DNA of 64,000 bases from SB11 sp035906255 (lineage in GTDB: Bacteria > Bacteroidota > Bacteroidia > UBA8524). Positions 1-8,817 of this stretch are shown one piece after another. Numbering within the stretch: position 1 is the stretch's first letter; each line of letters opens with the position of its first letter. Under the pieces are notes generated by a model, which was not told the DNA's origin, did not search any database, and saw only the letters and a program-made list of their open reading frames with translations. The stretch is taken from positions 310,001 through 374,000 of the forward strand of contig JAMIFM010000037.1 of assembly GCA_035906255.1 (NCBI GenBank), written 5' to 3'. The position numbers were made by a program, and so were the translations under genes.

Positions 1-2
1 TA

Positions 3-305
3 TTCAGCTTCCGTTTCCCAACAGCACACTATTTACAAGCCGTACACAGAAACGATAACCCGCAGCTTCCCTTCCCCTCAGAAAGCTACCTTGCCGTAAC
101 CCGCAAAGAATATCAGATAGGACTGTTTCACCTCAATCCCATGCAGTATGGTTTTTTAACCTACCTGCAACAGCACCCGCAGCCCATTCCACAAGCGTTG
201 CAGCAATTTGCAACACACAACCAAATAGGGTTAGAAAGCCTGCAAAACCTTTGGCCCGTGTGGCGCAGTAAATGGATAGAATCAGGGTTTTTTGTGATAA
301 AATAA
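3..305 (+). CDS. C-terminal fragment of a HvfC/DUF2063-like protein
   Basis: The window opens inside a gene read in the frame beginning at base 3; about 100 residues are visible before a TAA stop. The visible part reads as an 'LAVTRKEYQIGLFHL' strand, then 'YGFLTYLQQHP' and a helix-rich end closing with 'ESGFFVIK'. That pattern resembles the C-terminal half of HvfC/BufC-type (DUF2063) proteins, where an 'R.....v..l....a.lL..L' segment is followed by a short helical tail; members partner with DUF692 proteins in copper- or peptide-related loci. The match is from memory and only the tail can be seen, so the family call is tentative. The opposite-strand ORF covering this stretch is a shadow. Confidence 0.45.
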   Translation, partial: FSFRFPTAHYLQAVHRNDNPQLPFPSESYLAVTRKEYQIGLFHLNPMQYGFLTYLQQHPQPIPQALQQFATHNQIGLESLQNLWPVWRSKWIESGFFVIK

Positions 306-398
306 CAGGTATATACACATAGGTACGGGCACAGCACATTATAGTAACTTGCATACCAATAGTTTATCAGGATGTAAATTCACTTAAAACTAAAAAAT

Positions 399-1730
399 AT
401 GTTGATTGCAATTGATGTTACCGTAGGGCTGATACTCGTGTATCTTTTATACAGCCTGTTAACCACCATCGTACAAGAAGGAATTTCTACATGGCTGGGG
501 TTCAGGGCCCGCAACCTCAAAAGGGCCATTGTGCAAATGCTTACCGATGAAAAAAGAGTGAGCAAGCGAACTATCAGAGGATTGGCAAACCGTGCAGCGT
601 CCATAGCCACCTTTAGTAGTAAGGAGGCTAATGGAACGTTGGCCGAAGCCTTTTATGCCCATCCCGCTATAAAGTATTTAGGCGAAGGCCAGTGGCACCG
701 GTTGCCCGATAATATCACCTCCGAAAAATTTGCCGAAGTAATCACCGATATTTTACTGGGGGATAATTACGACGGGACATCAAACCCGGCAGTATCAATC
801 GGAAAAGCATTATCAGCAACTCCTGCTCCTTTGGCGGGCAATGGAGTATCTGTTTCCACTGCTTTTACGGTAAAGAATAGCAATATTGTATTGATTGAGC
901 AAGAAACCGCCTATTATCTGAAACGCTTGTTACTTGCAGCCAACAACGATATTGACAAATTTAAAAAATCGCTGCAAACGTGGTACGACGATATGATGAA
1001 ACAAACCACCGTATGGTACAAGCGTAACATACAGGTGTGGTTGTTTGGTATAGGGATGCTGATTGCCATTTCGTTTAACGTTGATACCATTAAAATTGCC
1101 CGTTTCTTATCTACCGATAGGGATGCACGGCGTGATATGGTGCAGCTGGCCGTTGCAGTACAGAAGAACTATGAAGGCAAAGAGATAGGAACTAATATCT
1201 CCGATACGGTAATTAAACAAACCAAACAGGATATTGAGGCCTCGCAAAAAATACTGGGCAACGGTTGGGACGATGATTGGCTGTGGTGCTATGGCAATTG
1301 CCGCAAAAAAGGCGACTCGATGGTGGCTGAAAGAAATACCAAGAAGGCGATAATCGACTCGATAAATGTGCAGGTGAAAAAGGTTTATACTGACAGTGTT
1401 TTACTTGTTGACAGTAGTAAAAGGGTAGGCAAAACAAAACTGCTCGATTCTGTCATGCTGCTGAAATCGGACATTGCTGTTACTGACGAAAAAATAAAGT
1501 GCATCCAAAAATTTACGAGAGCTAAATTTTTCGGAGCAATTCTTCAATCAAACTGGTGGTTACGTACTCTTGGGTGGATACTCACAGCCTTTGCCATATC
1601 ATTAGGAGCCCCTTTTTGGTTTGATTTATTAAATAAGTTCATACGTTTGCGGTCGGGAATATCTACTGCCGAATCGTCAAAAAACAAAGAAAGTACAGCA
1701 ACAGGTGAAGCAGTTAACCCCCAAGGATAA
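399..1730 (+). CDS. Uncharacterised inner-membrane protein, first gene of a three-gene operon
   Basis: A 443-residue protein with three hydrophobic segments: near residues 5-25 (starting AIDVTVGLILVYLL), 211-230 (WLFGIGMLIAISF) and 388-410 (LGWILTAFAISLGAPFWFDL). The N-terminal segment is followed by a conserved-looking basic stretch (RARNLKRAIVQML) and the last by 'GAPFWFDLLNKFIRLRSG'; I recall this head-and-tail combination in widespread bacterial proteins of unknown function, though this is unverified. The soluble loop between segments one and two is about 185 residues, and a second soluble region (231-387) is rich in charged helices. It has no enzyme motif I recognise. The next gene starts 3 bases after its stop, so co-translation with the subtilase is likely. 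Start chosen at ATG after an A-rich leader. Inferred role: membrane anchor or sensor for the cytoplasmic protease-like partner. Confidence 0.85.
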   Translation: MLIAIDVTVGLILVYLLYSLLTTIVQEGISTWLGFRARNLKRAIVQMLTDEKRVSKRTIRGLANRAASIATFSSKEANGTLAEAFYAHPAIKYLGEGQWHRLPDNITSEKFAEVITDILLGDNYDGTSNPAVSIGKALSATPAPLAGNGVSVSTAFTVKNSNIVLIEQETAYYLKRLLLAANNDIDKFKKSLQTWYDDMMKQTTVWYKRNIQVWLFGIGMLIAISFNVDTIKIARFLSTDRDARRDMVQLAVAVQKNYEGKEIGTNISDTVIKQTKQDIEASQKILGNGWDDDWLWCYGNCRKKGDSMVAERNTKKAIIDSINVQVKKVYTDSVLLVDSSKRVGKTKLLDSVMLLKSDIAVTDEKIKCIQKFTRAKFFGAILQSNWWLRTLGWILTAFAISLGAPFWFDLLNKFIRLRSGISTAESSKNKESTATGEAVNPQG

Positions 1731-1733
1731 GCC

Positions 1734-2777
1734 ATGAAAGTAACTGTTACCACATACCTCAACCGCAGGCTCAATGTGCCGCAAACCCTGCCCGATAACA
1801 AAAGCGGTTACCTGTCTCCCGGCGATGTGATAGAAGTTGCCGAAGTGTTGCAAGGCCAAATGATAGAGGGGGTAGATACATGGTTAAAAAGCACCAACGG
1901 AAACTTTTTTTGGAGCGGTGCTACAAATTATAACGGCCTTACCAACTATGCCGCCCGCATAGTAAATATGCCGCAGGCTTGGAAAGACAGTAAAGGCAAA
2001 GGGATTACCATTGCCTTGCTGGATACGGGCATAAGCCCCACACATCCGTTTTTAAAAACAGTATTCAGCAAATACCAAAACCTTGCATACGCTGTTCCGC
2101 CCCTTGCAACTACCGATAAAAGCGGGCATGGTACTGCAATGGCCGGATTAATGACGGGAATTGTTCCTGAAATCGATATAATTTCTATAAAAGTATTAAT
2201 GGACGATGGCGTATCAACCGGACAAAACCTTGCTATCGGCCTTGATAAAGTGATTGACCTATTACCGCGGGTGAAGCCCGATGTAATTAACCTGAGCCTT
2301 GATATTAGCAAAAGGCAGTACAACGAGGTGAATTATACTAACAACGAAACCATTGAGGCCAAGATTAACAAACTGGCTGCAATGGGTATTGTGATTGTGG
2401 CAGCGGCAGGGGATAGAGATAAAATATTCGGGAATGCGATAAATTACCCTGCTGTTAATAGCAATGTAATAAGCGTGGGTACACTGTTGGCTGAGGATAT
2501 AGGCAAAACAGCCAACCCGCGGGTTGATATACTGTTTTACAATACCAATCTGCAAACCGCTGCTATTGACGGTAGTTTTACCGCTACCACAAGCAGTACA
2601 AGTGCATACACAAGCTTTGTCAGCAGTATTGCTGCTGCAATACTATCCATTGAAACCGTACCTGCGGGCAAAACACGAAAAGAGTATGTACTGGGCAGGA
2701 TAAAAGGAATTGCGGCAAACGTTTCAAACCTTGCACCTCCAAGCAGCACAGAAATATCTATCTATAAAAACACCTAA
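1734..2777 (+). CDS. Leaderless SH3-subtilase (S8 family) with altered active-site motifs
   Basis: 347 residues. Residues 1-62 look like an SH3-type beta domain ending 'GNFFWSGATN'; residues 75-310 are a subtilisin-family (S8) domain. The expected triad can be placed at Asp97 (LLDTG), His132 (GHGT) and Ser290. The usual G-T-S-x-A-x-P around the serine has become S-T-S-A-Y-T-S, and the oxyanion-hole Asn of the 'AAGN' motif is replaced by Asp227 (AAAGD). There is no signal peptide or propeptide, so the protein is probably cytoplasmic, unlike most subtilases. It sits 3 bases after the membrane-protein gene and 2 bases before a secreted-protein gene. It may be a protease with relaxed chemistry or a substrate-binding pseudo-enzyme; the sequence alone does not decide. 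Confidence 0.85.
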   Translation: MKVTVTTYLNRRLNVPQTLPDNKSGYLSPGDVIEVAEVLQGQMIEGVDTWLKSTNGNFFWSGATNYNGLTNYAARIVNMPQAWKDSKGKGITIALLDTGISPTHPFLKTVFSKYQNLAYAVPPLATTDKSGHGTAMAGLMTGIVPEIDIISIKVLMDDGVSTGQNLAIGLDKVIDLLPRVKPDVINLSLDISKRQYNEVNYTNNETIEAKINKLAAMGIVIVAAAGDRDKIFGNAINYPAVNSNVISVGTLLAEDIGKTANPRVDILFYNTNLQTAAIDGSFTATTSSTSAYTSFVSSIAAAILSIETVPAGKTRKEYVLGRIKGIAANVSNLAPPSSTEISIYKNT

Positions 2778-2779
2778 TT

Positions 2780-4675
2780 ATGAAAAAAATTCTAACACTT
2801 TTAGTTGCATGTTTACTTGGGCAGGGAGTCTTTTCCCAGTCGATGGTTGAAGATGCATTGCGGCTTTCCCGTTCCGTAGCTTCCATTGATGCGGGGCAGG
2901 TATCCCTTAAACGCTCAGACGATAGTGTATTTACAATTCTTGATAAATACTACCAATCGGATGTAAACAACTTGAAAAGCGATTTACGCGATGCCTTTGC
3001 AGATAATCCCTTTTTGGTAGTTAGCGGCGGCGCAGATGCCTTTAACTGGCAAACTGCGGCAGCTACAGGGCAAGCCTTTGTGGGCGATGCCCTTAATTAC
3101 ATAGGCGGCCTAAACGTTACCAATCTTGCCGATGCACTTGCCATTGTGGTGGTTGACCGTTTGAAAACCGAATTGAACCAGCAGTTTTTTGAAGAGTTTG
3201 AGGAACGTTTGAAGAAAACCCCTGAGTTGAAAACGTTGTTTCCAAACACATACCAATTGCTTATCACTATCGACCAAGACATATACGATTACGAGTCGTA
3301 CATTCCGGCCTTGCGCCAAGCCTTTAATACCGATTACAGAAACCTGTACCAAAAGGTTGAAGCACTGCTCAACTCTCCCAAGTTTAAAGAATACCTGAAC
3401 AAAGCCCCCGAAGTAGCTGCGGTAGTTGGGGCTGCCCTTATTACATCAAAACTGGTGGTGCATGATAAATCCCCCGCATCCGTAATATCAGGCATTGCTG
3501 ATGCAACAGGTTCAGGGGCAAAAGGTATCGACGGCTTGTTTAAAACGGTAGGGTTGATTGCAAAATCGCTGCAAAACTCCGTGAATGCAGTTGAAGGAGC
3601 TTGGGTAGGGATGGACAGTGTGAAAAAACTGGTAAACAACCCTGCCGCTTTGCGTATTTACGTGGGGCTGTTGTACCAAACCTCAGCAAAAATTGAGCTG
3701 GGCGGCGGCAAAACCCTGCAAACCGAATTAAATGCACTGGGTGTAAACAACCAGCTAAACAAAATTTCTGATATGATAGTATTAGTATCGTATGCAGTAA
3801 AAGATGTTGAAGGGTTGATTACCCAATACAAAACCGATACTACCCTAAAAGGCTACAACAAATATTATGATTATTACGAGTCGTACACCTCGTTAATTAA
3901 AACCCTTGTCACCAGTGTAGATACCATCTTTAGTCTGAATATCGAAAACCGCATCAACCAATACTATGCAGTAAGCCAAAACTTGGGCAATATTTACCTG
4001 AATATAAACGAAGGCAACTACACGGGTGCCATTACCAACCTTGTTACCACCATTACCATTATTGACAGTAACGGTCATGTAATGTCAAAACCTGTAGTGC
4101 AAACATTACTACGCTACGGTACTTTTATGGCCGCTATGGTTGAGGCTAAAACCTCGCAGCAAATGGCACAAGTACTGGATACATACATACTGCCCAGCGG
4201 CAGCAGCAGCATGAAAGCCAAAACTGCCCGTTTGCTTACCCTTAACTCATACATTGGTGGGTTTTACGCATGGAAAACCGACCAAACCGACAGTGCAAAA
4301 AAATCGGCGGGGCTTAGTTTGCCCGTTGGTCCTAACTTCTCATTCGGGCTTGGTTCCAATAAAGTATTGGGTGCTATTTCAGTATTTGTACCCGTGGTTG
4401 ATATAGGTGCCTTTGGCGCATACAGGCTTAGCGATACCTCAACCGCAGCACTACCCGCCGTAAAACTGTCAAACATATTTGCCCCCGGTATTATGTTAGG
4501 TTTCAACAGGTTGTTTAATACCCCGCTTACCCTAATGGGCGGCATACAAAAAACACCCCCGTTGCAAACCATTTCGGCTACAGGGGCCACCTATACCGAA
4601 AACAGCTGGAGGTATCAGGTATCCCTTGTGTGGGATATTCCCCTGTTTAATTTGTATTATAAACCCAGAAAATAG
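2780..4675 (+). CDS. Secreted or outer-membrane protein of unknown function, third gene of the subtilase operon
   Basis: 631 residues with a clear Sec signal peptide (MKKILTLLVACLLGQGVFSQ, cleavage probably after residue 20). The central 400 residues are mostly helical with repeated acidic and aromatic patches (YDYESY, YNKYYDYYESYTS). The last 120 residues alternate hydrophobic and polar positions (VGPNFSFGLG, ISVFVPVVDIGAFGAYRL) and end in an aromatic-rich strand (WDIPLFNLYYKP), as in outer-membrane-anchored proteins. No family recognised. The start lies 2 bases after the subtilase stop, so the three genes form one transcript; a strong hairpin lies about 28 bases beyond this stop. Its placement suggests the periplasmic or surface component of whatever the operon builds. 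Confidence 0.85.
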   Translation: MKKILTLLVACLLGQGVFSQSMVEDALRLSRSVASIDAGQVSLKRSDDSVFTILDKYYQSDVNNLKSDLRDAFADNPFLVVSGGADAFNWQTAAATGQAFVGDALNYIGGLNVTNLADALAIVVVDRLKTELNQQFFEEFEERLKKTPELKTLFPNTYQLLITIDQDIYDYESYIPALRQAFNTDYRNLYQKVEALLNSPKFKEYLNKAPEVAAVVGAALITSKLVVHDKSPASVISGIADATGSGAKGIDGLFKTVGLIAKSLQNSVNAVEGAWVGMDSVKKLVNNPAALRIYVGLLYQTSAKIELGGGKTLQTELNALGVNNQLNKISDMIVLVSYAVKDVEGLITQYKTDTTLKGYNKYYDYYESYTSLIKTLVTSVDTIFSLNIENRINQYYAVSQNLGNIYLNINEGNYTGAITNLVTTITIIDSNGHVMSKPVVQTLLRYGTFMAAMVEAKTSQQMAQVLDTYILPSGSSSMKAKTARLLTLNSYIGGFYAWKTDQTDSAKKSAGLSLPVGPNFSFGLGSNKVLGAISVFVPVVDIGAFGAYRLSDTSTAALPAVKLSNIFAPGIMLGFNRLFNTPLTLMGGIQKTPPLQTISATGATYTENSWRYQVSLVWDIPLFNLYYKPRK

Positions 4676-4702
4676 CCCGCAGGTTTATACAGCCTTATTT
4701 TG

Positions 4703-4745
4703 CAAAGGCGCAAAGACTCAATTATTTAGTGTCTTTGCGCCTTTG
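4703..4745. terminator. Perfect 15-bp inverted repeat between operons (GCAAAG-type repeat)
   Basis: Arms CAAAGGCGCAAAGAC and its exact complement are separated by 13 bases. It follows the secreted-protein stop and could end the operon transcript, although no long T-run follows. A degenerate relative with the same GCAAAG/CTTTGCG words lies at 42983-43052, so it may be an interspersed repeat rather than a dedicated terminator. Confidence 0.6.
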
Positions 4746-4813
4746 TGGCTGTATAGAAGTGTTTCCGTCGTTTTTCAAATCAAAAATTAACAAATAAACC
4801 ATAGTATTGCTGT

Positions 4814-5953
4814 ATGAATACACGTAGCCGCATAACCGCATTGGTTAGTATAGTATTGTTGTTTGTAAGCGTACAGGCAAACGCCCAAAGCAAAGTATCA
4901 TTTATCGAAGCCCAAAAACTGGGTAATAAGATTGATTCATTGGCAAAAGCGGGTCAATGGCAAAAAATTGAAACCACCTTTTTTGATGTGGATGAATTGG
5001 CCGAAAGAGCCACAAAAGGCTTAACCCTTACTAAAGATGAAAAAGCTGCTTTTGTTGGCGGGATGAAAGAAGGCTTGGCAGAAGCAGGTTTGTTTGCACG
5101 AATTGCTGAACAAACCACCACCTTTGATTTCTTGCGCATAAAAGATAACGGCGGAAAATACAGCATCATTTTTAGGGCTGAAGTAAATGGCGGCGGGCTG
5201 AATTATTTTGATTTCTCAGTAATAAAAAACAAAAAGGGAGAAGTGAAAATCGGCGATTTATACACCTATACAATGGCCGATAATATATCGAATGTTATAG
5301 GGTCTTTGCTGCTTTCAGCAATGCCTGACGGGTTTGGAACTTCGGACAAAGGGGCTGAAAAAACCATTAAGTCAATTAAAGCAATGACAAAGGCCAAAAA
5401 CGAAGGAAAATTTGAAGTTGTTTTAGCTGAATACAACAAGCTTTCGCCTGAAAACAAAAAGCAAAAAATGTTTTTAGGGTTGCGTTTTGTGGCCGCACAA
5501 AGTGTAAGTGTTGAAGAATACAAAGCTGCGATGGACGATTACTACGCTGCATTTCCAAACGAGCCCGGCCTTAGTTTGATAATGATAGACAAATATTTTT
5601 TGGAAGAAGATTATGAGGGCGCATTGGGGGCTGTTAACAAAACCGACAGCATAGTGGGGGGCGATGTTTACCTTGAGCAATATAGGGGGAATATATACAC
5701 CTACTTAAACGATTATGATAAGGCAGAAGCCAGCTTGAAAAGATATTTAGCCAACTTTCCCGAAGGTGCGGATGCTTACCCTACCTACGTATCATTATTG
5801 GCGGCCAACGGTAAATACCCATTGGCCGTTGAAACCCTGAAAAAATGGGAAAAAGTAACCGGCCAAAACCCGCTTGAATACTTTAGTGCCGATGATTTTC
5901 CTGAGTTTAAAGAATCGGCAGAATATCAAGGCTATCTAAAAAGTCGTAAGTAA
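4814..5953 (+). CDS. Secreted tetratricopeptide-like repeat protein
   Basis: 379 residues beginning with a signal peptide (hydrophobic stretch ALVSIVLLFVSVQANA, cleavage near residue 25). Residues 30-190 form a mixed alpha/beta region without a recognised family; residues 195-379 contain helix pairs of TPR type (for example EYNKLSPENKK, YDKAEASLKRYLANFPEGADAYPTY, YPLAVETLKKWEKVTG). It most likely acts as a periplasmic or surface scaffold. It stands alone, downstream of the hairpin and upstream of the Crp/Fnr gene, 44 bases away. Function cannot be named. Confidence 0.8.
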   Translation: MNTRSRITALVSIVLLFVSVQANAQSKVSFIEAQKLGNKIDSLAKAGQWQKIETTFFDVDELAERATKGLTLTKDEKAAFVGGMKEGLAEAGLFARIAEQTTTFDFLRIKDNGGKYSIIFRAEVNGGGLNYFDFSVIKNKKGEVKIGDLYTYTMADNISNVIGSLLLSAMPDGFGTSDKGAEKTIKSIKAMTKAKNEGKFEVVLAEYNKLSPENKKQKMFLGLRFVAAQSVSVEEYKAAMDDYYAAFPNEPGLSLIMIDKYFLEEDYEGALGAVNKTDSIVGGDVYLEQYRGNIYTYLNDYDKAEASLKRYLANFPEGADAYPTYVSLLAANGKYPLAVETLKKWEKVTGQNPLEYFSADDFPEFKESAEYQGYLKSRK

Positions 5954-5997
5954 ACTTACTATTTGTTTTATGGCTAAAAATCATCAACTTGCCTGCA

Positions 5998-6576
5998 ATG
6001 GATAGGGTAAAACACATTTTACAATCTTTTGCAGGCATTGATGAAGAACACTTTGCCCTTTCAGAAGGGATGTGGCTTGAAAAAACATACGGCAAGGGCG
6101 ATTTCTACAATCAGTACAAAAGCGTTTGCAAATACTTAGGCTTTGTGATGGACGGGGTTTTCAGAACCTATTATGTAGATGATGAAACGGGTGAAGAAAA
6201 AAACCTTTATTTCTACTCCCAAAACCAAATAGTTGTAGCCTATAAGAGTTTTGTTACCCAAACCCCTTGCAATTATTACACGCAGGCCATGACTCCGGCC
6301 AACATATACTACATACGCATTGATGAGTTGCTAACCCTGTACAAACAATCGCACCAGTGGGAGCATTTGGGCAGAATGGTGGCCGAAACCGCTTTTATTA
6401 TAGGCAGCGGACGCATGGAGAGCTTTATGTTTCAAACCCCCGAAGAACGTTATTTGGATTTGGTACAAGACCATCCCGATATTTTTAACAGCGTTCCGTT
6501 GTACCACATCGCCTCGTATTTGGGCATTCAAGGCCCTTCGTTAAGCCGAATCAGAAAAAGAATGGCAGGTAAATAA
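5998..6576 (+). CDS. Crp/Fnr-family transcriptional regulator
   Basis: 192 residues from the ATG; a TTG nine bases upstream in frame is a less likely start. The first ~130 residues show the cyclic-nucleotide-binding beta roll (FDGVFRTYY-like strands, 'MDGVFRTYYVDDETGEEK'), and the end carries the short helix-turn-helix seen in Bacteroidota members, 'LYHIASYLGIQGPSLSRIRKRM'-like, split here as LYHIASYLGI then QGPSLSRIRKRM. These proteins usually bind an unknown effector and control a neighbouring gene. A 14-bp partial palindrome TTAACCTGGGTTAA begins 5 bases after the stop and lies in front of the hydrolase gene, making that gene the likely target. Confidence 0.9.
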   Translation: MDRVKHILQSFAGIDEEHFALSEGMWLEKTYGKGDFYNQYKSVCKYLGFVMDGVFRTYYVDDETGEEKNLYFYSQNQIVVAYKSFVTQTPCNYYTQAMTPANIYYIRIDELLTLYKQSHQWEHLGRMVAETAFIIGSGRMESFMFQTPEERYLDLVQDHPDIFNSVPLYHIASYLGIQGPSLSRIRKRMAGK

Positions 6577-6581
6577 CGATT

Positions 6582-6595
6582 TTAACCTGGGTTAA
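6582..6595 (+). promoter_or_regulatory. Candidate Crp/Fnr box ahead of the alpha/beta hydrolase
   Basis: TTAACCTGGGTTAA, extendable by one base pair on each side, directly after the regulator gene. A -7-like GAATTTTG (one mismatch to TAnnTTTG) starts 22 bases downstream. The same pattern and spacing occur twice near the second Crp/Fnr gene. Confidence 0.55.
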
Positions 6596-6681
6596 AATTA
6601 TTCTTGTTTAATGGGCTGAATTTTGTGTCGTCAAATAGGACATAAAAAAATAAAAATTTAAACATTAAACAAAATACAGCC

Positions 6682-7458
6682 ATGAAAACTCAATCAAAAA
6701 CCGTAGTATTTATCACAGGTGCATTCGTAGGTCATAACAGCTGGAACAACTGGAAAACTTATTTTGAAAACAAAGGATACAATGTAATTGTACCCGCTTG
6801 GCCTAATAAAGATGCCGACCCTGCCACCTTGCGTAAACGTCAGCCTGATGCAGCATTAGGACAACTTGACTTGGCACAACTGATTGCACACTTTGAAAAA
6901 ATTGTTCGCGAACTTCCTGAAAAACCCATCCTTATCGGCCACTCATTGGGCGGATTAATAACCCAAATATTATTGCAAAAAAATATAGCCGCTGCCGGTA
7001 TTGCCGTACACTCTGCCCCTCCAAAAGGAGTATCACCCGTATCGTATGCCTTTTTAAAGTCAGCTTGGGGAGCCTTCGGTTTATTTAAACCTGCTAAAAC
7101 TACCCACTTAATGAGCTTTAAAGAGTGGCAATGGGCTTTTGCCAACGGAATGAGCGAAGCTGAACAACGCGCCTCATACCAAGAGTTGGCAATTCCTGAA
7201 GCAAGGCAGGTGATAAGGGACGGTATCAGTGATATTACCAAGGTTGATTTTGACAAAAAGCAACAACCCTTGTTATTTATTGCAGGTACTGAAGACCATT
7301 TCTTCTCGCCTAAAGTAAACCACGATAATTACAGCAGGTACAAAAACAGCAAATCAATAACCGATTATAAAGTGTTTGAGGGGATAAACCACGGTGTACT
7401 GGGCTTGCCCACTTGGCAACAACAAGCTGATTATGCCTTTAACTGGCTTAGCAACTAA
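6682..7458 (+). CDS. Alpha/beta-fold hydrolase
   Basis: 258 residues, no signal peptide, so cytoplasmic. The nucleophile elbow is GHSLGG with Ser88; the acid is probably Asp205 (AGTEDHF) and the base His237 (GINHG), in the order and spacing of the alpha/beta-hydrolase superfamily. An N-terminal 'ITGAFVGHNSWNNW' segment provides the oxyanion region. Substrate unknown; relatives include esterases and lactonases often found beside small Crp/Fnr regulators. It lies 105 bases after such a regulator, with a candidate binding site between, so effector-dependent induction is likely. Confidence 0.88.
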   Translation: MKTQSKTVVFITGAFVGHNSWNNWKTYFENKGYNVIVPAWPNKDADPATLRKRQPDAALGQLDLAQLIAHFEKIVRELPEKPILIGHSLGGLITQILLQKNIAAAGIAVHSAPPKGVSPVSYAFLKSAWGAFGLFKPAKTTHLMSFKEWQWAFANGMSEAEQRASYQELAIPEARQVIRDGISDITKVDFDKKQQPLLFIAGTEDHFFSPKVNHDNYSRYKNSKSITDYKVFEGINHGVLGLPTWQQQADYAFNWLSN

Positions 7459-7552
7459 TTAATACTGGGGATAATCGTTTATAAAATCTTTGGGGTATTT
7501 TTACCTCAAAGGTTTTTGATATTACATAGAATAAAAATAAGGAATAATAAAA

Positions 7553-8152
7553 ATGAAAATCGGGATTATAGGAAGCGGTAACATTGGGTTGGCATTTGCC
7601 AAACAAGCCGCTAAAGCAGGGTACGAAGTATTGATAAGTAACAGCCGAGGGCCTGAATCACTGGCCGAAGCAGTTAATTCATTAAACGGCAATGTAAAAG
7701 CAGTTACCGTAGCCGAAGCCGCACTGGCCGATGTGGTTTTTCTTTCACTGCCGTGGAAATATATGGAGGCAGTTACCACCGCAATAACTACTTGGGAAGG
7801 CCGCACGGTTATCGACCCATCGAACCCTATTATTATGCCCGGGTTTACTATTGCCGAACTTGGCGGCAAACCATCCAGCGAAGTAGTATCAGGTTGGGTA
7901 AAAGGCGCAAATGTGGTGAAGGCTTTTAATACATACACCCCACAGGTATTGGAAGCAGACCCTAATGTGGACGGCGGCCGCAGGGTAATTTTTTATTCGG
8001 GCAATCACGCCCAATCAAAAGAAACGGTAGCCGGCATTATAAAAACAATGGGTTTTGCGGGTATTGATTTGGGTACTTTGCAAGGCGGCGGTATGATGCA
8101 GCAATTCCCCGGCGGGCCACTGGCTGGGCAAAACTTAGTGAAGGTGAGTTAA
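7553..8152 (+). CDS. NADPH-dependent F420 reductase-like / NAD(P)-binding oxidoreductase
   Basis: 199 residues. The Rossmann nucleotide-binding motif GSGNIG lies at residues 7-12 right after the first strand, followed by 'ISNSRGPESL', the loop that in F420:NADP oxidoreductases and their relatives reads the 2'-phosphate of NADP. Later 'VIDPSNPI' and 'VVKAFNT' are typical of this family (COG2085). Bacteroidota generally lack F420, so the acceptor is probably something else, as for the STEAP-related bacterial members. Stands alone and ends 5 bases before the convergent response-regulator gene. Confidence 0.85.
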   Translation: MKIGIIGSGNIGLAFAKQAAKAGYEVLISNSRGPESLAEAVNSLNGNVKAVTVAEAALADVVFLSLPWKYMEAVTTAITTWEGRTVIDPSNPIIMPGFTIAELGGKPSSEVVSGWVKGANVVKAFNTYTPQVLEADPNVDGGRRVIFYSGNHAQSKETVAGIIKTMGFAGIDLGTLQGGGMMQQFPGGPLAGQNLVKVS

Positions 8153-8157
8153 CGTTT

Positions 8158-8817
8158 TTACCTGAAATCAATATCAAACAGGTTGTTTTTTATGGCAAAC
8201 AATACCAGCCCTGCGGTGTTGCGGGCACCTGTTTTTGCTAACAGGTTATTACGGTGGCCGTTTACGGTACTTTCTGTAATAAACAGTTTTTCGGCAATCT
8301 CGGGGCTGGTATATTCACGGCATATATACAACAGCACTTCTTTTTCGCGGCTGGTAATATCTTCCACATTTTGCAGCGTACCTTTCTGTTTCTTTCCGCT
8401 GCCAAAATTCCGCATCACCCCGATAGTTTTTTCATTAAAATAATAATCGTGTGTAGTAACCGCCTGTATGGCCTTTTTCACCTCCTCAGGGTCGGCATTC
8501 TTAGCAAGGTAGGCGTTAGCACCCTCTTCAATCAACTTATGGATAAACTTATCCTCCTCGTGCACCGTCAAAATAATATTCTTCACAGCAGGATATAGCA
8601 GGCGCATTTGTTTCAGGGTTTCAATGCCGTTCATCACAGGCATATTAATATCAATCAAGGCCACGTGCACGGGTTCTTTGGCCGTACCCATTTTATTTAA
8701 TAAGTCCTCGCCGTTTTCGGCCTCAATGCACACCTTCATATCCACAAAGGTTTCAAGTAATGAAATCATTCCTTTGCGAAAAAGCAGTTGGTCTTCGGCA
8801 AACGCAATATTTATCAT
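8158..8817 (-). CDS. NarL/LuxR-family response regulator
   Basis: 219 residues. Receiver domain: acidic pair around Glu8-Asp9, phospho-acceptor Asp56 (ALIDINMP), Thr84 and Lys106 (YLAKNA). Output domain: LuxR-type helix-turn-helix from about residue 150 (ITSREKEVLLYICREYTS, then AEKLFITESTVNGHRNNLL). Its ATG overlaps the kinase stop by 4 bases (ATGA), so the two are translationally coupled and form a two-component pair. Targets unknown; the membrane protein upstream in the same operon may contribute to sensing. Confidence 0.95.
   Translation of the reverse strand: MINIAFAEDQLLFRKGMISLLETFVDMKVCIEAENGEDLLNKMGTAKEPVHVALIDINMPVMNGIETLKQMRLLYPAVKNIILTVHEEDKFIHKLIEEGANAYLAKNADPEEVKKAIQAVTTHDYYFNEKTIGVMRNFGSGKKQKGTLQNVEDITSREKEVLLYICREYTSPEIAEKLFITESTVNGHRNNLLAKTGARNTAGLVLFAIKNNLFDIDFR

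Noticed and set aside
7553..8152. True coenzyme F420-dependent enzyme.
   Set aside because: Only the Rossmann features are visible and Bacteroidota generally do not make F420, so the name is kept as a family label only.
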